Origin: CAUSKK01 sp963532425
Lineage (GTDB): Bacteria; Pseudomonadota; Gammaproteobacteria; Cardiobacteriales; Cardiobacteriaceae
Reading direction: 5' to 3'
DNA length: 34,363 nucleotides
Assembly (NCBI GenBank): GCA_963532425.1
Contig: CAUSKK010000022.1
Location: 1-34,363, forward strand
Both the position numbers and the translations under genes were made by a program. Of this stretch, positions 15,247 to 24,345 are shown piece by piece. Positions within the stretch are counted from its first letter, which is position 1, and each line of letters begins with the position of its first letter. Under the pieces are notes generated by a model. The model made no database searches, was not told the DNA's origin, and was given only the letters and a program-made list of their open reading frames with translations.

Positions 15247-16305
15247 ATGGCATTAGACTTTTTCAACGGCATGTTTTCCAGCGATTTGTCCATCGACCTG
15301 GGGACGGCCAACACCCTTATTTTTGTGCGCGACCTGGGACTGGTTCTCGATGAACCGTCGGTGGTGGCTATCTCCGAAGATAAGCACGACGGGCGCAAGA
15401 AAATCGTTGCCTACGGTCAGCAGGCCAAACAGATGCTCGGCCGTACCCCGGAAAATCTCGCCACCGTTCGCCCCATGAAGGACGGCGTCATCGCCGATTT
15501 CAAAATCACCTCCATGATGCTCACCCACTTTATTAAACAGGCGCTGCAGCGCACCCACGGCCTCAGCATTTTTCGGCCCCGGCCGCGCATTCTCGTCTGC
15601 GTGCCCTCGGGGGCCACGCCGGTGGAACGCCGTGCCATCCACGATGCCGCCCGGGGTGCCGGCGCCCGGGAGGTTTTTCTCATTCCCGAACCCATGTCGG
15701 CGGCCATCGGCGCCGGCATTCCCGTCCATGAGGCCTACGGTTCCATGGTGGTGGACATCGGCGGCGGCACCTCGGAGGTGGCCGTCATTTCTTTGAACGG
15801 CATCGTCTATTCCAACTCGGCCCGCATCGGCGGCGACAAATTCGACGAGGCCATCATTGACTATGTGCGCCGTTCCTTCGGCATTTCCATCGGCCTGCCC
15901 ACCGCCGAACGCATCAAAAAGGAAATCGGCTGTGCCTACCCCAGCGAGGAGGTGCGCGAACTGGAGGTGCGCGGCATCAACCAGCAGGAGGGTGCGCCGC
16001 GCAGCTTCGTGATTAACTCCAATGAGGTGCTGGAGGCGCTGCAGGAACCGCTGGGTGGCATTGTCCGCGCCGTGCTCACCGCCCTGGAGAACACCCCGCC
16101 GGAGCTGGCCGCCGACGTGGCCGAGCGCGGCATTGTCCTCACCGGCGGCGGTGCCCTGCTGCGCGATTTGGACAAGCTGCTGATGGAAGAAACCCGCCTC
16201 AAGGTCATCATCGCCGAAGACCCGCTCACCTGCGTGGCCCGGGGCGGTGGCAAGGTCTTGCAGCTGCTGGACCAGCGCGGAGTGGCCTCCTTCCTGATGG
16301 CCTAA
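15247..16305 (+). CDS. mreB: Rod-shape actin homologue MreB
   Basis: MreB polymerises under the inner membrane and organises lateral wall synthesis. The 352-residue protein has the actin phosphate-1 motif (SIDLGTANTL), phosphate-2 (VVDIGGGTSEVAV) and adenosine motif (GIVLTGGGALL). The start at 15247 has GAGG about 8 bases upstream; family members begin with a short amphipathic segment, and MALDFFNGMF fits. It is the first gene of a plus-strand operon with mreC, mreD, mrdA and rodA. The gene contains no perfect palindrome copy. Confidence 0.97.
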   Translation: MALDFFNGMFSSDLSIDLGTANTLIFVRDLGLVLDEPSVVAISEDKHDGRKKIVAYGQQAKQMLGRTPENLATVRPMKDGVIADFKITSMMLTHFIKQALQRTHGLSIFRPRPRILVCVPSGATPVERRAIHDAARGAGAREVFLIPEPMSAAIGAGIPVHEAYGSMVVDIGGGTSEVAVISLNGIVYSNSARIGGDKFDEAIIDYVRRSFGISIGLPTAERIKKEIGCAYPSEEVRELEVRGINQQEGAPRSFVINSNEVLEALQEPLGGIVRAVLTALENTPPELAADVAERGIVLTGGGALLRDLDKLLMEETRLKVIIAEDPLTCVARGGGKVLQLLDQRGVASFLMA

Positions 16306-16320
16306 GCCCCCGACGCCCCG

Positions 16321-17193
16321 ATGATGGACGAACAGACGCAAAGCGCTTTAAAGGAGCGCCTGCGTCCTTTATTTTTTATGTGTTTTCTTTCGGTGCTGCT
16401 GCTGCTGCTGCAGAAAAATCCACTGCTCGCCAACACGCTGGAACAAACCCTCTACAACAAAATTTTTGCCCCCATTCGCAGCCTGATTTATGCGCCGCTG
16501 GACGAGCTGAAGCGCTTCTCCAGCCGCTCCCAGCAGTCCAGTAGCCTGGAGGAACAGCTGCTGGAACTGGAGAAAATCAATAAGAGCCTGCAGGCCCAGA
16601 TGCTGAAAATGGCCCATCTGCGCGCCGAAAATAACCGTCTGAAAATCCTCATGGATTCCATTCCCGAAAAAACCGAGCCGGTGCTCATCGCCGAACTGCG
16701 CGACACCGCCATTGACGGCTACAGCGAAATCATCACCATCAATCGCGGCGCCCGGCAGGGGGTTTTCGATAACCAGGCAGTGATTGATTCCTTCGGCCTG
16801 GTGGGCCAGGTGATTAAGGTCTTCGCCGACGAGGCCCAGGTGATGCTGATTAGCGACGGCCGCAGCCGGGTGCCGGTCTATGTGGAACGCACCCAGCAGC
16901 GGGCCCTGGTCAGCGGCGGCGGCGACTACGGCAATCTGCTCCTCACCGATTTGCGGCTGGACAGCGATATTCAGGTGGGCGACCGGCTGATTAGCTCCGG
17001 CCTCGGCGGCGTCTTTCCGCGCGGCTATCCGGTGGCCGAGGTGGTGGCGGTGGAACGCGACCAGCGCGCCTCCTTTCTGAAAATCAAACTGCGCGCCCTG
17101 GCCCGGCTCAATTCCATGCTGGAGGTGCTGCTGCTGGCCAAGACGCCGGAGGACGTTTCCCTTGAGGTGGGGCCGAAAGCCTATGCAAAGTAA
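16321..17193 (+). CDS. mreC: Rod-shape-determining protein MreC
   Basis: A bitopic inner-membrane protein that links MreB to the PBP2-RodA synthase. In 290 residues it shows a short cytoplasmic N-terminus, one membrane segment (PLFFMCFLSVLLLLLQ), a periplasmic coiled coil (about 70-105) and the beta-rich MreC core with VIDSFGLVGQV and the late SGLGGVFPRGYPVAEV motif. The start could be either of two adjacent ATGs, and no clear ribosome-binding site is seen. It overlaps mreD by 11 bp. The palindrome at 16504 is read as LKRF. Confidence 0.93.
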   Translation: MMDEQTQSALKERLRPLFFMCFLSVLLLLLQKNPLLANTLEQTLYNKIFAPIRSLIYAPLDELKRFSSRSQQSSSLEEQLLELEKINKSLQAQMLKMAHLRAENNRLKILMDSIPEKTEPVLIAELRDTAIDGYSEIITINRGARQGVFDNQAVIDSFGLVGQVIKVFADEAQVMLISDGRSRVPVYVERTQQRALVSGGGDYGNLLLTDLRLDSDIQVGDRLISSGLGGVFPRGYPVAEVVAVERDQRASFLKIKLRALARLNSMLEVLLLAKTPEDVSLEVGPKAYAK

Positions 17194-17653
17194 AGGTGCC
17201 CTCTTCTGGCTGTTTTTCTGCGCCTGGCTGCTGATGCAGGGGCTGAATTTCTATTTTTCCTGGTTCAGTCTGCCGGATTTGCTGTTTATCTCCGTCAGCG
17301 GCGTTTTCTTTGAATTTCCCAAGCTGCGGCTCTGGCGCTATCTGCTGCCGGTGAGTCTGCTCGCCGACCTGAGCGCCGCCGCGCCGCTGGGTTTTCATGG
17401 CCTGCTCTACGGCACCGACCTGCTGATTATCTTCAGCTTCTACCGCTACTGGCTGCAGATTTCCAGCGCCGGCCGCCTGACCCTGCTGCTGCTCGGCAGT
17501 GCCTTTATCCAGTTCTGGCGCTGTCTGTTGCTCTATCTCTTCACCGGCCTGACCGCCCCCCACGGCTGGTTCTGGGCCATTCCCATTCAGTTCCTGATTT
17601 GGTCGATTATTCACAGCCTCATCCACAGCCTGATTAAGAAAGATGAAACCTAG
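17183..17653 (+). CDS. mreD: Rod-shape-determining protein MreD
   Basis: A 156-residue integral membrane protein with five to six hydrophobic segments, typical of MreD, a partner of MreC in the elongasome. The start at 17183 (MQSKGALFW) is preferred because it gives a short N-terminus before the first membrane span; the in-frame ATG at 17162 would lie deep in mreC. It overlaps mreC and mrdA by 11 bp each, indicating tight coupling. Confidence 0.88.
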   Translation: MQSKGALFWLFFCAWLLMQGLNFYFSWFSLPDLLFISVSGVFFEFPKLRLWRYLLPVSLLADLSAAAPLGFHGLLYGTDLLIIFSFYRYWLQISSAGRLTLLLLGSAFIQFWRCLLLYLFTGLTAPHGWFWAIPIQFLIWSIIHSLIHSLIKKDET

Positions 17654-19568
17654 CTATGGCGACCCTATCGTCGGCGACGAGCAGGGCGAAATTGACAATC
17701 GGCTGAAGATTTCCTTTGTGCGCCGCATCATTCTGGTGGGGGCGCTGGTGCTGGCCGGCCTGCTGCTGCTCTTCGGCCGCATGTTTTATCTGCAGATTTA
17801 CCGCCACCGCTACTACAGCACGCGCAGCCTCAGCAACCGCATCCGCATCCGGGCCATCGTTCCCGAGCGCGGCACCATCTTCGACCGCAAGGGCCGCCCG
17901 CTGACGGAAAACATCCTGCGCTACCGGGTGGTCATTCAGCCCTCCCAGACGCCGGACGTGCGCAAAACCATCGAAGCGCTTCAGCGCTATCTGCCGCTGT
18001 CGGCCGAGGAAATCGACAGCTTTCTGAAGAGCTATCGCAAGGTGCGGCGCTATGAAAACGCCGTCATCAAACAGTCCATCACCGAGGAGGAGCGCTACAG
18101 CCTGGCGGTCAAGCTCTACCAGCTGGCCGGGGTGGAAATCGAAACCTACTACGAGCGCTACTATCCCTATGGCAGCCTGCTCAGCCACGTCATCGGCTAC
18201 ATCAACCGCATCAGCGAGAAGGACCAGCTCGACGAAAACACCTACCGGGGCCTGCAGTTCATCGGCCGCATGGGCCTGGAAAGGGAATATGAGGAGCGCC
18301 TGCGCGGCCACACCGGCTACCAGCAGCTGGAGGCCGACGTGAACGGCAATCTGGTGCGGGTGCTGGAGGAGGTGCCGGCGGTGCGGGGCCAGGATATTTA
18401 CCTCAGCCTCGACATCGATTTGCAGAAGTTCATGGACGAAGCGCTCGGCGACTATCGCGGTTCCTGCGTTGCCATTGACACCGAGAGCGGCGAGGTGCTG
18501 GCCATGGTCTCCAAACCCTCCTTCGATGCCAACCTGTTCAGCCGGGGCATCACCGCCAAGCAGTACAAGCGCCTGCTGGAGGACGAGAACACGCCGCTCT
18601 ATAACCGCGCCCTCAACGGCCGCTATCCGCCCGGCTCGGTGATTAAGCCGGTGATGGCCCTGGCCGGCTTCCACTACCACATCTTCAACGCCTACACGCC
18701 GGTGCACTGCTCCGGCTACTACACCATTCCCGACAGTGCCAGCAAACGACGCTTCCACTGCTGGAACCGGCGCGGCCACGGCACGGTGAGCATGGACAAG
18801 GCCATCGCCCAGTCCTGCGACATCTACTTCTACACCCTGGGCTACAGCCTCGGCATCGACCGCATGGCCGATTTCTGCCAGCATTTCGGCCTGGGCCGGC
18901 GCACCGGCGTGGATTTACCCGACGAGGGCAGCGGCATCATGCCGAGCAAGTCCTGGAAGGAGAAGCGCTTCAAGACCAACTGGTACATCGGCGACACCAT
19001 CAACGCCAGCATCGGCCAGGGCTTCATGACCACCACGCCGCTGCAGCTGGCCTATATGACGGCGCTGCTGGCCCGGGACGGCCGTAATTTCACCCCCCGG
19101 CTGCTAAACCAGGTCTATGACCCAGCAACGAAGCGCTTCCTCGACAATCTCTTCCCCAGCACGTCGGAACGGCTGGCCATCTATCGGGCCGGGGATTTTC
19201 GCGCCGTGCGCCTGGCCATGGAGCACGTGGTGCACGCCCCCTATGGCACCGGCCGGGGCCTCAGCATCGGCCTGTCCTACCGCATGGCCGGCAAATCCGG
19301 CACGGTGCAGGTGATTTCCTTCCAGTCCGACCGGCGGCCGGAGAAGCACGAAATCAAGGACGAGCACCAGGACAACGCCATGTTCATCGCCTACGCCCCG
19401 GCCAATGCCCCGAAAATCGCCGTTTCGGTGGTGGTGGAACGCGGCGGCGGGGGCAGTAGCACCGCCGGCCCCATTGCCCGGCAGATTCTCGACTATTACC
19501 TGCTCGGCAAAAAACCCAGCAGCGACGAGGAGCTGCTGCCCGATGACGAGGCCGCCACCGCCACCTGA
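17643..19568 (+). CDS. mrdA: Penicillin-binding protein 2, peptidoglycan transpeptidase
   Basis: The essential class B PBP of the elongasome, which crosslinks peptidoglycan in the periplasm. The 641-residue chain has one N-terminal membrane anchor (about 30-52), the pedestal domain (RGTIFDRKGRPL) and a transpeptidase domain with the active-site Ser near residue 331 (PPGSVIKPV), the SCD motif (AQSCDIYFY) and the KSG motif (AGKSGTVQV). Three palindromes are read as IEALQ, EKRFK and TKRFL. A 58-bp gap with two palindrome-like elements separates it from rodA. Confidence 0.96.
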   Translation: MKPSYGDPIVGDEQGEIDNRLKISFVRRIILVGALVLAGLLLLFGRMFYLQIYRHRYYSTRSLSNRIRIRAIVPERGTIFDRKGRPLTENILRYRVVIQPSQTPDVRKTIEALQRYLPLSAEEIDSFLKSYRKVRRYENAVIKQSITEEERYSLAVKLYQLAGVEIETYYERYYPYGSLLSHVIGYINRISEKDQLDENTYRGLQFIGRMGLEREYEERLRGHTGYQQLEADVNGNLVRVLEEVPAVRGQDIYLSLDIDLQKFMDEALGDYRGSCVAIDTESGEVLAMVSKPSFDANLFSRGITAKQYKRLLEDENTPLYNRALNGRYPPGSVIKPVMALAGFHYHIFNAYTPVHCSGYYTIPDSASKRRFHCWNRRGHGTVSMDKAIAQSCDIYFYTLGYSLGIDRMADFCQHFGLGRRTGVDLPDEGSGIMPSKSWKEKRFKTNWYIGDTINASIGQGFMTTTPLQLAYMTALLARDGRNFTPRLLNQVYDPATKRFLDNLFPSTSERLAIYRAGDFRAVRLAMEHVVHAPYGTGRGLSIGLSYRMAGKSGTVQVISFQSDRRPEKHEIKDEHQDNAMFIAYAPANAPKIAVSVVVERGGGGSSTAGPIARQILDYYLLGKKPSSDEELLPDDEAATAT

Positions 19569-19626
19569 GGGGAGCGCTTCCCCCCGCCGCCCCGGCAACG
19601 AAGCGCTTTAAGCCAAGGAGATTCCT

Positions 19627-20727
19627 ATGCCAAAACCCTTTCTGGCCCGCATCGACTATCCCCTGCTGCTGGGGCTGCTGCTGTTGATGCTGGGCAGCCT
19701 CTTCATTCTCTATTCCAGCTCCGGCGGTAGCGAAATTCCCCTGCGCCAGGCCCTGCGCTTTGGCTCCGGCTTTCTGCTGTTCTTCCTGATGCTGCTGATT
19801 CCCACCCAGCAGCTGCGCCGGCTGACCCCGGCCTTCTACCTGCTGACGGTGGTGCTGCTGCTGCTGGTGGTGCTGGTGGGCTCCAAGGTCAATGGCGCCC
19901 AGCGCTGGCTGAACATCGGCATCGTCAAAATCCAGCCCTCGGAGCTGGCGAAAATCATCGTGCCCATGGCCGTGGCCTGGTATTCCACCATTCGCCACGC
20001 CCAGCTCAGCCTGGCCGATGTGGCCGTCAATCTGCTGATTATTGGCCTGTCCGCCGGCCTGATTTTTGTGGAACCGGATTTGGGCACCACCCTGCTGGTG
20101 GGTGCCTCGGGCTTCATCGCCCTGTTTCTGGCCGGCCTGCAGTGGTGGCTGATTGTGCTGGCGGCCCTGGCCCTGGCCATTGCGGCGCCGCTGTTCTGGC
20201 TCTATGGCATCAAGGAATACCAGCGCGACCGCATCATCACCTTCCTCAACCCCGAGGCCGACCCCTGGGGCAACGGCTACCACATCATTCAATCAAAAAT
20301 CGCCATCGGCTCCGGCGGCTTCTACGGCAAGGGCTACCAGCTCGGCACCCAGTCCCAGCTGGAATTTCTGCCGGAGAGCAACACCGACTTTGTCTTTTCC
20401 GTGCTCGGCGAGGAATTCGGCCTGCTCGGCGTGATGCTGCTGCTGCTCTGCTACGGCTTCATCATCTATCGCGGCCTCTATCTGTCCACCCGGCTTACCC
20501 ACCCCTTCGGCCGCATCATCGTCGCCACCACCTTTCTCAGCTTCTTTATCAATATTTTTGTCAATATCGGCATGGTCAGTGGCATTCTGCCGGTGGTGGG
20601 CCTGCCGCTGGCGCTGATTAGCTACGGCGGCAGTTCGATTATTTCGCTGTTCGTCGGCTTTGGCATCGCCTGCAATCTGGCCAGCGCCTACCGGGAAGTG
20701 CCCGAGTCCGAACGGATGTATCTCTAA
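19627..20727 (+). CDS. rodA: Peptidoglycan glycosyltransferase RodA (SEDS family)
   Basis: RodA polymerises glycan strands and works with PBP2. The 366-residue protein has about ten membrane segments and the SEDS motifs: the conserved NGAQRW loop, IKIQPSELAKI-type segment, GTQSQLEFLPESNTDFVFSVLGEEFG and the C-terminal PLALISYGGSSI. AAGGAG precedes the ATG. It follows mrdA, the standard arrangement. Confidence 0.96.
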   Translation: MPKPFLARIDYPLLLGLLLLMLGSLFILYSSSGGSEIPLRQALRFGSGFLLFFLMLLIPTQQLRRLTPAFYLLTVVLLLLVVLVGSKVNGAQRWLNIGIVKIQPSELAKIIVPMAVAWYSTIRHAQLSLADVAVNLLIIGLSAGLIFVEPDLGTTLLVGASGFIALFLAGLQWWLIVLAALALAIAAPLFWLYGIKEYQRDRIITFLNPEADPWGNGYHIIQSKIAIGSGGFYGKGYQLGTQSQLEFLPESNTDFVFSVLGEEFGLLGVMLLLLCYGFIIYRGLYLSTRLTHPFGRIIVATTFLSFFINIFVNIGMVSGILPVVGLPLALISYGGSSIISLFVGFGIACNLASAYREVPESERMYL

Positions 20728-20767
20728 AACCGGCTCCCCCCGGGGAGCGCTTCATAAGGAAAATCCC

Positions 20768-21808
20768 ATGAAAAAAATTTTGCTGGCCCTGGTTGCCGCC
20801 TCGGCCGGGGCCCAGAGTCCGGCCCCGGACAGTTTTAACCGCGCCACCCCGCCCGATTCCTATCTGAACCGCAGCGCCGTGGAAGAATTCCTGAACCGGG
20901 TGAGCCGGGAACAGGGTTTGGACCGCAGCGCCCTGAACGCCCTGTTTGGGCCGCTGACCCCGGCCGAGGACGTGCTGGCGAAGATTTCCAAGCCGGCGGA
21001 AAAGAGCAAGGAATGGTTCGAGTACAAGAAAATCTTCGATGACCCGGCCCGGCTGGAGGCCGGCGTTGAATTCTTTAAAACCCACCGAGCCCAGTTCGAG
21101 GCGGCGGAGAAGCGCTTCGGCGTTGATAAATACCTTATCGCTGCCATCCTTGGCATCGAAACCCGCTATGGCAAGGTCAGCGGCAAAACCCCGGTGCTCC
21201 AGGCTCTGGCCACCCTCTGCTTCGACTATCCGCCCCGGGCCAAATTCTTCTGCGGCGAGCTGGAGGCCTATCTGCGCCTGAGCCAGCGGGAGCGCTTCGA
21301 CAGCCCGGCCATCGTCGGTTCCTATGCCGGCGCCATGGGCATGGCCCAGTTCATGCCGACCAGCTATCTCAACGATGCCATTGACGGCGACGGCGACGGT
21401 AAGGTGGATTTGTTCAACAGCCCGGCCGACGCCATTTTCAGCATCGGCAACTATCTGAAAAATCGCGGCTGGAAGGCGGCGGAAAACGGCCTTTATGCCC
21501 AGCAGCTGCCCGATGACGGCGGCCTGAAAGATTTTGGAAAATCGATTAAACCCTATCAGCCCATTAAGGATATTTATCAAGACCCGAAAACTTATGCGCT
21601 AGAATTGCGCACCTGGCTGGACGCCCACCCCCAGGAAACGGTGGGAACCTTGAATTTACAGGGCGAAGCGGGCAAGGAGTACTGGTTGGTGCGCCATAAT
21701 TTCTACGTCATTACCCGCTACAACAGCTCGCCCATGTATGCCATGGCGGCGGTCAATCTGGCCCGGGCCATTTCCCAATCTTTAGCAACTGGTAAAAACA
21801 CCCCTTAA
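20768..21808 (+). CDS. mltB: Membrane-bound lytic murein transglycosylase B
   Basis: MltB cleaves glycan strands in the periplasm to 1,6-anhydro ends. The 346-residue protein begins MKKILLALVAASAGAQ, a signal peptide; no lipobox cysteine is seen, so it may be soluble in the periplasm like the SltB type. The catalytic Glu lies in ILGIETRYGK, and the family signature GSYAGAMGMAQFMPTSY is intact. AAGGA precedes the ATG at 20768. It is placed between rodA and rlpA, as in Pseudomonas. A palindrome copy at 21108 is read as EKRFG. Confidence 0.94.
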   Translation: MKKILLALVAASAGAQSPAPDSFNRATPPDSYLNRSAVEEFLNRVSREQGLDRSALNALFGPLTPAEDVLAKISKPAEKSKEWFEYKKIFDDPARLEAGVEFFKTHRAQFEAAEKRFGVDKYLIAAILGIETRYGKVSGKTPVLQALATLCFDYPPRAKFFCGELEAYLRLSQRERFDSPAIVGSYAGAMGMAQFMPTSYLNDAIDGDGDGKVDLFNSPADAIFSIGNYLKNRGWKAAENGLYAQQLPDDGGLKDFGKSIKPYQPIKDIYQDPKTYALELRTWLDAHPQETVGTLNLQGEAGKEYWLVRHNFYVITRYNSSPMYAMAAVNLARAISQSLATGKNTP

Positions 21809-21818
21809 CTTTCGTACT

Positions 21819-21852
21819 GGGCGGGTATCCCCCGCCCGGTGGCTTATTTTTT
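21819..21852 (+). terminator. Candidate terminator after mltB
   Basis: A stem ACTGGGCGGG with CCCGCCCGGT, loop TATCC, is followed after a few bases by TTTTTT. The gap between stem and T-run is longer than ideal, so partial read-through into rlpA is likely. Confidence 0.5.
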
Positions 21853-21899
21853 CTTCTCATTCTGAGAAAAGGCTTTTAAACATCGAGGAACTTTTTTTT

Positions 21900-22505
21900 A
21901 TGAAAGACACGCTTTTATGCACCACCCTTATCGTTTGTGGTCTGGCCAGTGCGGCCGGCGACAACCCCCAGGACGCGCAGGAGGCGCCAGAAATCAACAT
22001 TGTGAAAATCATCGACTTCACCGGCACCCGCGACAAGGCCGAGATGGCCCAGAACCTGTCGGAGAAGGACATTCAACAATATCTGCAGGATTCCACCCGC
22101 TACGAGGCCAGCGGTGAATTTGAAAAGGCCATGGCCAACAGCCGGACGCTGAAACGGGCCTATTCCTACGTGGTGCGCGGCCAGCGCTACCAGACCCTCG
22201 CCGACAGCAAGGGCTTCGAGCAGGAAGGCGTGGCCTCCTGGTACGGCCCCGGTTTCCACGGCCGCAAAACCGCCAACGGCGAAACCTACGACATGAACGA
22301 CATGACCGCCGCCCACAAGGAACTGCCCCTGGGCACCACCATCGAGGTAACCAACAACGCCAACGGCAAAAAAGTGGTGCTGCGCGTCAATGACCGGGGC
22401 CCCTTCCACGGCAATCGGGTGCTGGATTTATCCCGGGCCGCCGCTGAAAAACTCGGCGTTCTCAACGACGGCACCGCCGACGTACATATCCGGGCCCTGC
22501 GCTAA
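21900..22505 (+). CDS. rlpA: RlpA-family septal ring lytic transglycosylase
   Basis: RlpA cleaves denuded glycan strands at the septum. The 201-residue protein has a signal peptide (LLCTTLIVCGLASAAG), a low-similarity helical part (30-105) and a C-terminal double-psi beta barrel with GVASWYGPGFHGRKTANGE, the AHKELPLGT segment and the VNDRGPFHGNRVLDLS catalytic region. No C-terminal SPOR domain is present, unlike E. coli RlpA. GAGGAA lies 8 bases before the ATG. The next gene follows after only 9 bp. Confidence 0.9.
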   Translation: MKDTLLCTTLIVCGLASAAGDNPQDAQEAPEINIVKIIDFTGTRDKAEMAQNLSEKDIQQYLQDSTRYEASGEFEKAMANSRTLKRAYSYVVRGQRYQTLADSKGFEQEGVASWYGPGFHGRKTANGETYDMNDMTAAHKELPLGTTIEVTNNANGKKVVLRVNDRGPFHGNRVLDLSRAAAEKLGVLNDGTADVHIRALR

Positions 22506-22514
22506 TTTCCCCTC

Positions 22515-22808
22515 ATGAATACTTCTTCCAACGGGCAGGAGCCCATCGAATCCCAAGAAGTTTTGAATTTTCCGGCGCTGATGACCGTGCGGGTCATCGG
22601 CGCCAACCGTCCCGAGCTGGAACAGCGCGTGCGGGCGGTGGTGGCGGAACAGCTGGCCCCGGCCGACTTCCGCGACCTCAAAACCAAACCCTCGGCCAAC
22701 GGCAGCTATCTGGCCGTGCTGGTAACGGTGAATTTCCCCAGCCGGGCCAGCGCCGACCGCTTCTTCAGCACCCTGAGCAGCGACCCGCTGGTGCAGATGA
22801 TGCTGTGA
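22515..22808 (+). CDS. ybeD: YbeD-like protein (DUF493)
   Basis: A 97-residue cytoplasmic protein with an ACT-like fold. The FPALMTVRVIGANRPELEQRV start and the final ASADRFFSTLSSDPLVQMML are family hallmarks. It is normally found next to lipB and dacA. Here dacA is absent: only 9 bp separate rlpA from this gene. A terminator follows directly after the stop. Confidence 0.92.
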   Translation: MNTSSNGQEPIESQEVLNFPALMTVRVIGANRPELEQRVRAVVAEQLAPADFRDLKTKPSANGSYLAVLVTVNFPSRASADRFFSTLSSDPLVQMML

Positions 22809-22813
22809 ATCCC

Positions 22814-22834
22814 AGCCCCGTTCGGGGCTTTTTT
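22814..22834 (+). terminator. Rho-independent terminator between ybeD and lipB
   Basis: Stem AGCCCC / GGGGCT with loop GTTC and a TTTTTT tail. The tail ends only 7 bases before the lipB ATG, so the hairpin occupies the place where a ribosome-binding site would be expected. Confidence 0.8.
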
Positions 22835-22841
22835 AATCATC

Positions 22842-23471
22842 ATGAGTACACCCACCATCAAAAATCTGGGCCTGGTGCCCTATGCCGACGCCTTCGCCGC
22901 CATGAAGGCCTTCACCGAGGCCCGCAGCGCCGCCACCGCCGATGAAATCTGGCTGCTGGAACATCCGCCGGTCTTCACCCAGGGCCTGGGCGGCAAGGCC
23001 GAACATATCCTCCAGCGCGGCGCCATTCCCATCGTCCCCATCGACCGGGGCGGCCAAATCACCTACCACGCCCCCGGCCAAATCGTCATGTACCTGCTCC
23101 TCGACCTGAACCGGGCCCGGGTGGGCATTCGCGCCCTGGTTACGCTGATTGAAAACAGCGTCATCGCCCTGCTGGCCGACCAGGGTATCGCCGCCGCTAG
23201 CCGGGCCGATGCCCCCGGCGTCTATGTGGCCGGCAAAAAAATCGCCTCGCTGGGCCTGAAGATTCGGCGCGGCTGCTGCTACCACGGCGTCGCCCTGAAT
23301 GTGAACATGGATTTGGCCCCGTTCCGCTGGATTAATCCCTGTGGCCTGCGCGGCATGGAGATGACCCAGCTCGCCGACCTGGGCATTGCGCTCACGCCCG
23401 CCGCCGCCGGCGCCGCCCTCGCTGCCCATTTCCAACGGCTGTGGACGGCGGCCGCCTCTCCCGCTTCCTAG
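22842..23471 (+). CDS. lipB: Octanoyl-[acyl-carrier-protein]:protein octanoyltransferase
   Basis: LipB moves octanoyl groups from ACP onto lipoyl domains of 2-oxoacid dehydrogenases. The 209-residue chain has the signature RGGQITYHAPGQIVMY, the catalytic Lys in GKKIASLGLKI (about residue 131) and the catalytic Cys in INPCG (about residue 166). No Shine-Dalgarno sequence is seen, since the ybeD terminator sits immediately before the ATG; translation from a readthrough or leaderless message must be supposed. lipA, the normal next gene, is missing, and a palindrome-rich tract follows. Confidence 0.95.
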   Translation: MSTPTIKNLGLVPYADAFAAMKAFTEARSAATADEIWLLEHPPVFTQGLGGKAEHILQRGAIPIVPIDRGGQITYHAPGQIVMYLLLDLNRARVGIRALVTLIENSVIALLADQGIAAASRADAPGVYVAGKKIASLGLKIRRGCCYHGVALNVNMDLAPFRWINPCGLRGMEMTQLADLGIALTPAAAGAALAAHFQRLWTAAASPAS

Positions 23472-23481
23472 TCCCTTCACC

Positions 23482-24238
23482 GAAGCGCTTCGGCCTCATT
23501 AGCTCGGCCCAACCGAAACGCTCCAACCCGGTCAACCAATAAATAGGGAAGCGCTTCCCTTCTGAAATCATCATTTGCTTGTTTGCCACCGCCCCGACGA
23601 AAACCGAAGCGCTTCGCTGGAAAGGGTCGGGTGAGAATGAAGCGCTTCGTTTTATCTGAACACCAGTCCGAAGCGCTTGCCCATTTAAAAACTGGGCGGT
23701 CAGGTCGAAGCGCTTCGCTTTTGGCGGCTGGTTTTGATTCTGCCGGCCGGAGCCAAGGGGAAGCGCTTCGTTTCTAAAATCTGGAAAGACTGAAGCGCTT
23801 CTTCCCCCGGCGGTTAGAACCGGGCCGGGGTTTTTCTCGTCTCCAGGTCGAACCGGCGGCCGCCCCCGCCTCTTTTGACCTAACGGCGAAGCGCTTGCTC
23901 TGAAATTACTCCCGGCCCCGGCGAAGCGCTTCTCCTCCGGCGACTGGCTGTTTTCTCCCCAACCCAACCGGGCCAAATGGGAGAAGCGCTTCCCTAGCTA
24001 AAAACTAGGCCGTCCGACCGAAGCGCTTCGGTTTCAGGAAGCGCTTGGCCCAGTTCGGGCCGGGGCTTTTCTTACTCGAAGCGCTGGGCCAGCGAGCCAA
24101 GGGAACGCCGAATGGGTTTTAACGAAGCGCTTCCTTTCGCCGGCCGGGCCGGGGTGCTGTTGATTTAAGACCGAAGCGCTTCCCCCCGAAACCCGCCAAG
24201 CGCTTTGCTGGGAAGGGCTCTCTCGGCCGAAGCGCTTC
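23482..24238. repeat. Second dense tract of the GAAGCGCTTC palindrome
   Basis: Within this gene-free stretch (23472-24345) I count thirteen perfect copies, including 23548, 23606, 23638, 23707, 23792, 23983, 24020, 24124 and 24172, plus several with one mismatch. A short word CAACCAATAAATAGGGAA before a palindrome near 23533 recurs with one or two changes near 24247. ORFs read here consist of repeat-encoded EAL/KRF/SAS strings and are not genes. The tract lies where lipA would be expected. Confidence 0.9.
23805..23835 (+). terminator. Candidate terminator downstream of lipB
   Basis: CCCCGGCGGTT and AACC-GG-GCCGGGG form a stem with a two-base bulge and AG loop, followed by TTTTT. It is about 330 bp beyond the lipB stop within the repeat tract. 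Confidence 0.5.
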
Positions 24239-24311
24239 CCCCCGACCAACCAATGAATAGGGAAACGCTTCGCCCGGCTTGCCGCCAGCCGAGGTCATCG
24301 GGGCGAGCCGC

Positions 24312-24317
24312 TATAAT
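24312..24317 (+). promoter_or_regulatory. TATAAT -10 element upstream of the exported protein
   Basis: A perfect TATAAT lies 28 bases before the ATG at 24346, followed by CAGGGCCTTTCA. No good -35 hexamer is at 16-18 bp. The same word GGCCTTT follows similar hexamers at 15178, 26172 (as AGCCTTT) and 31095. Confidence 0.5.
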
Positions 24318-24345
24318 CAGGGCCTTTCATCACCGAGGAAATTCC

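Noticed and set aside
23583..24249. ORFs in the second repeat tract
   Set aside because: Same reason: repeat-encoded residues, no family features, and the same string patterns on both strands.
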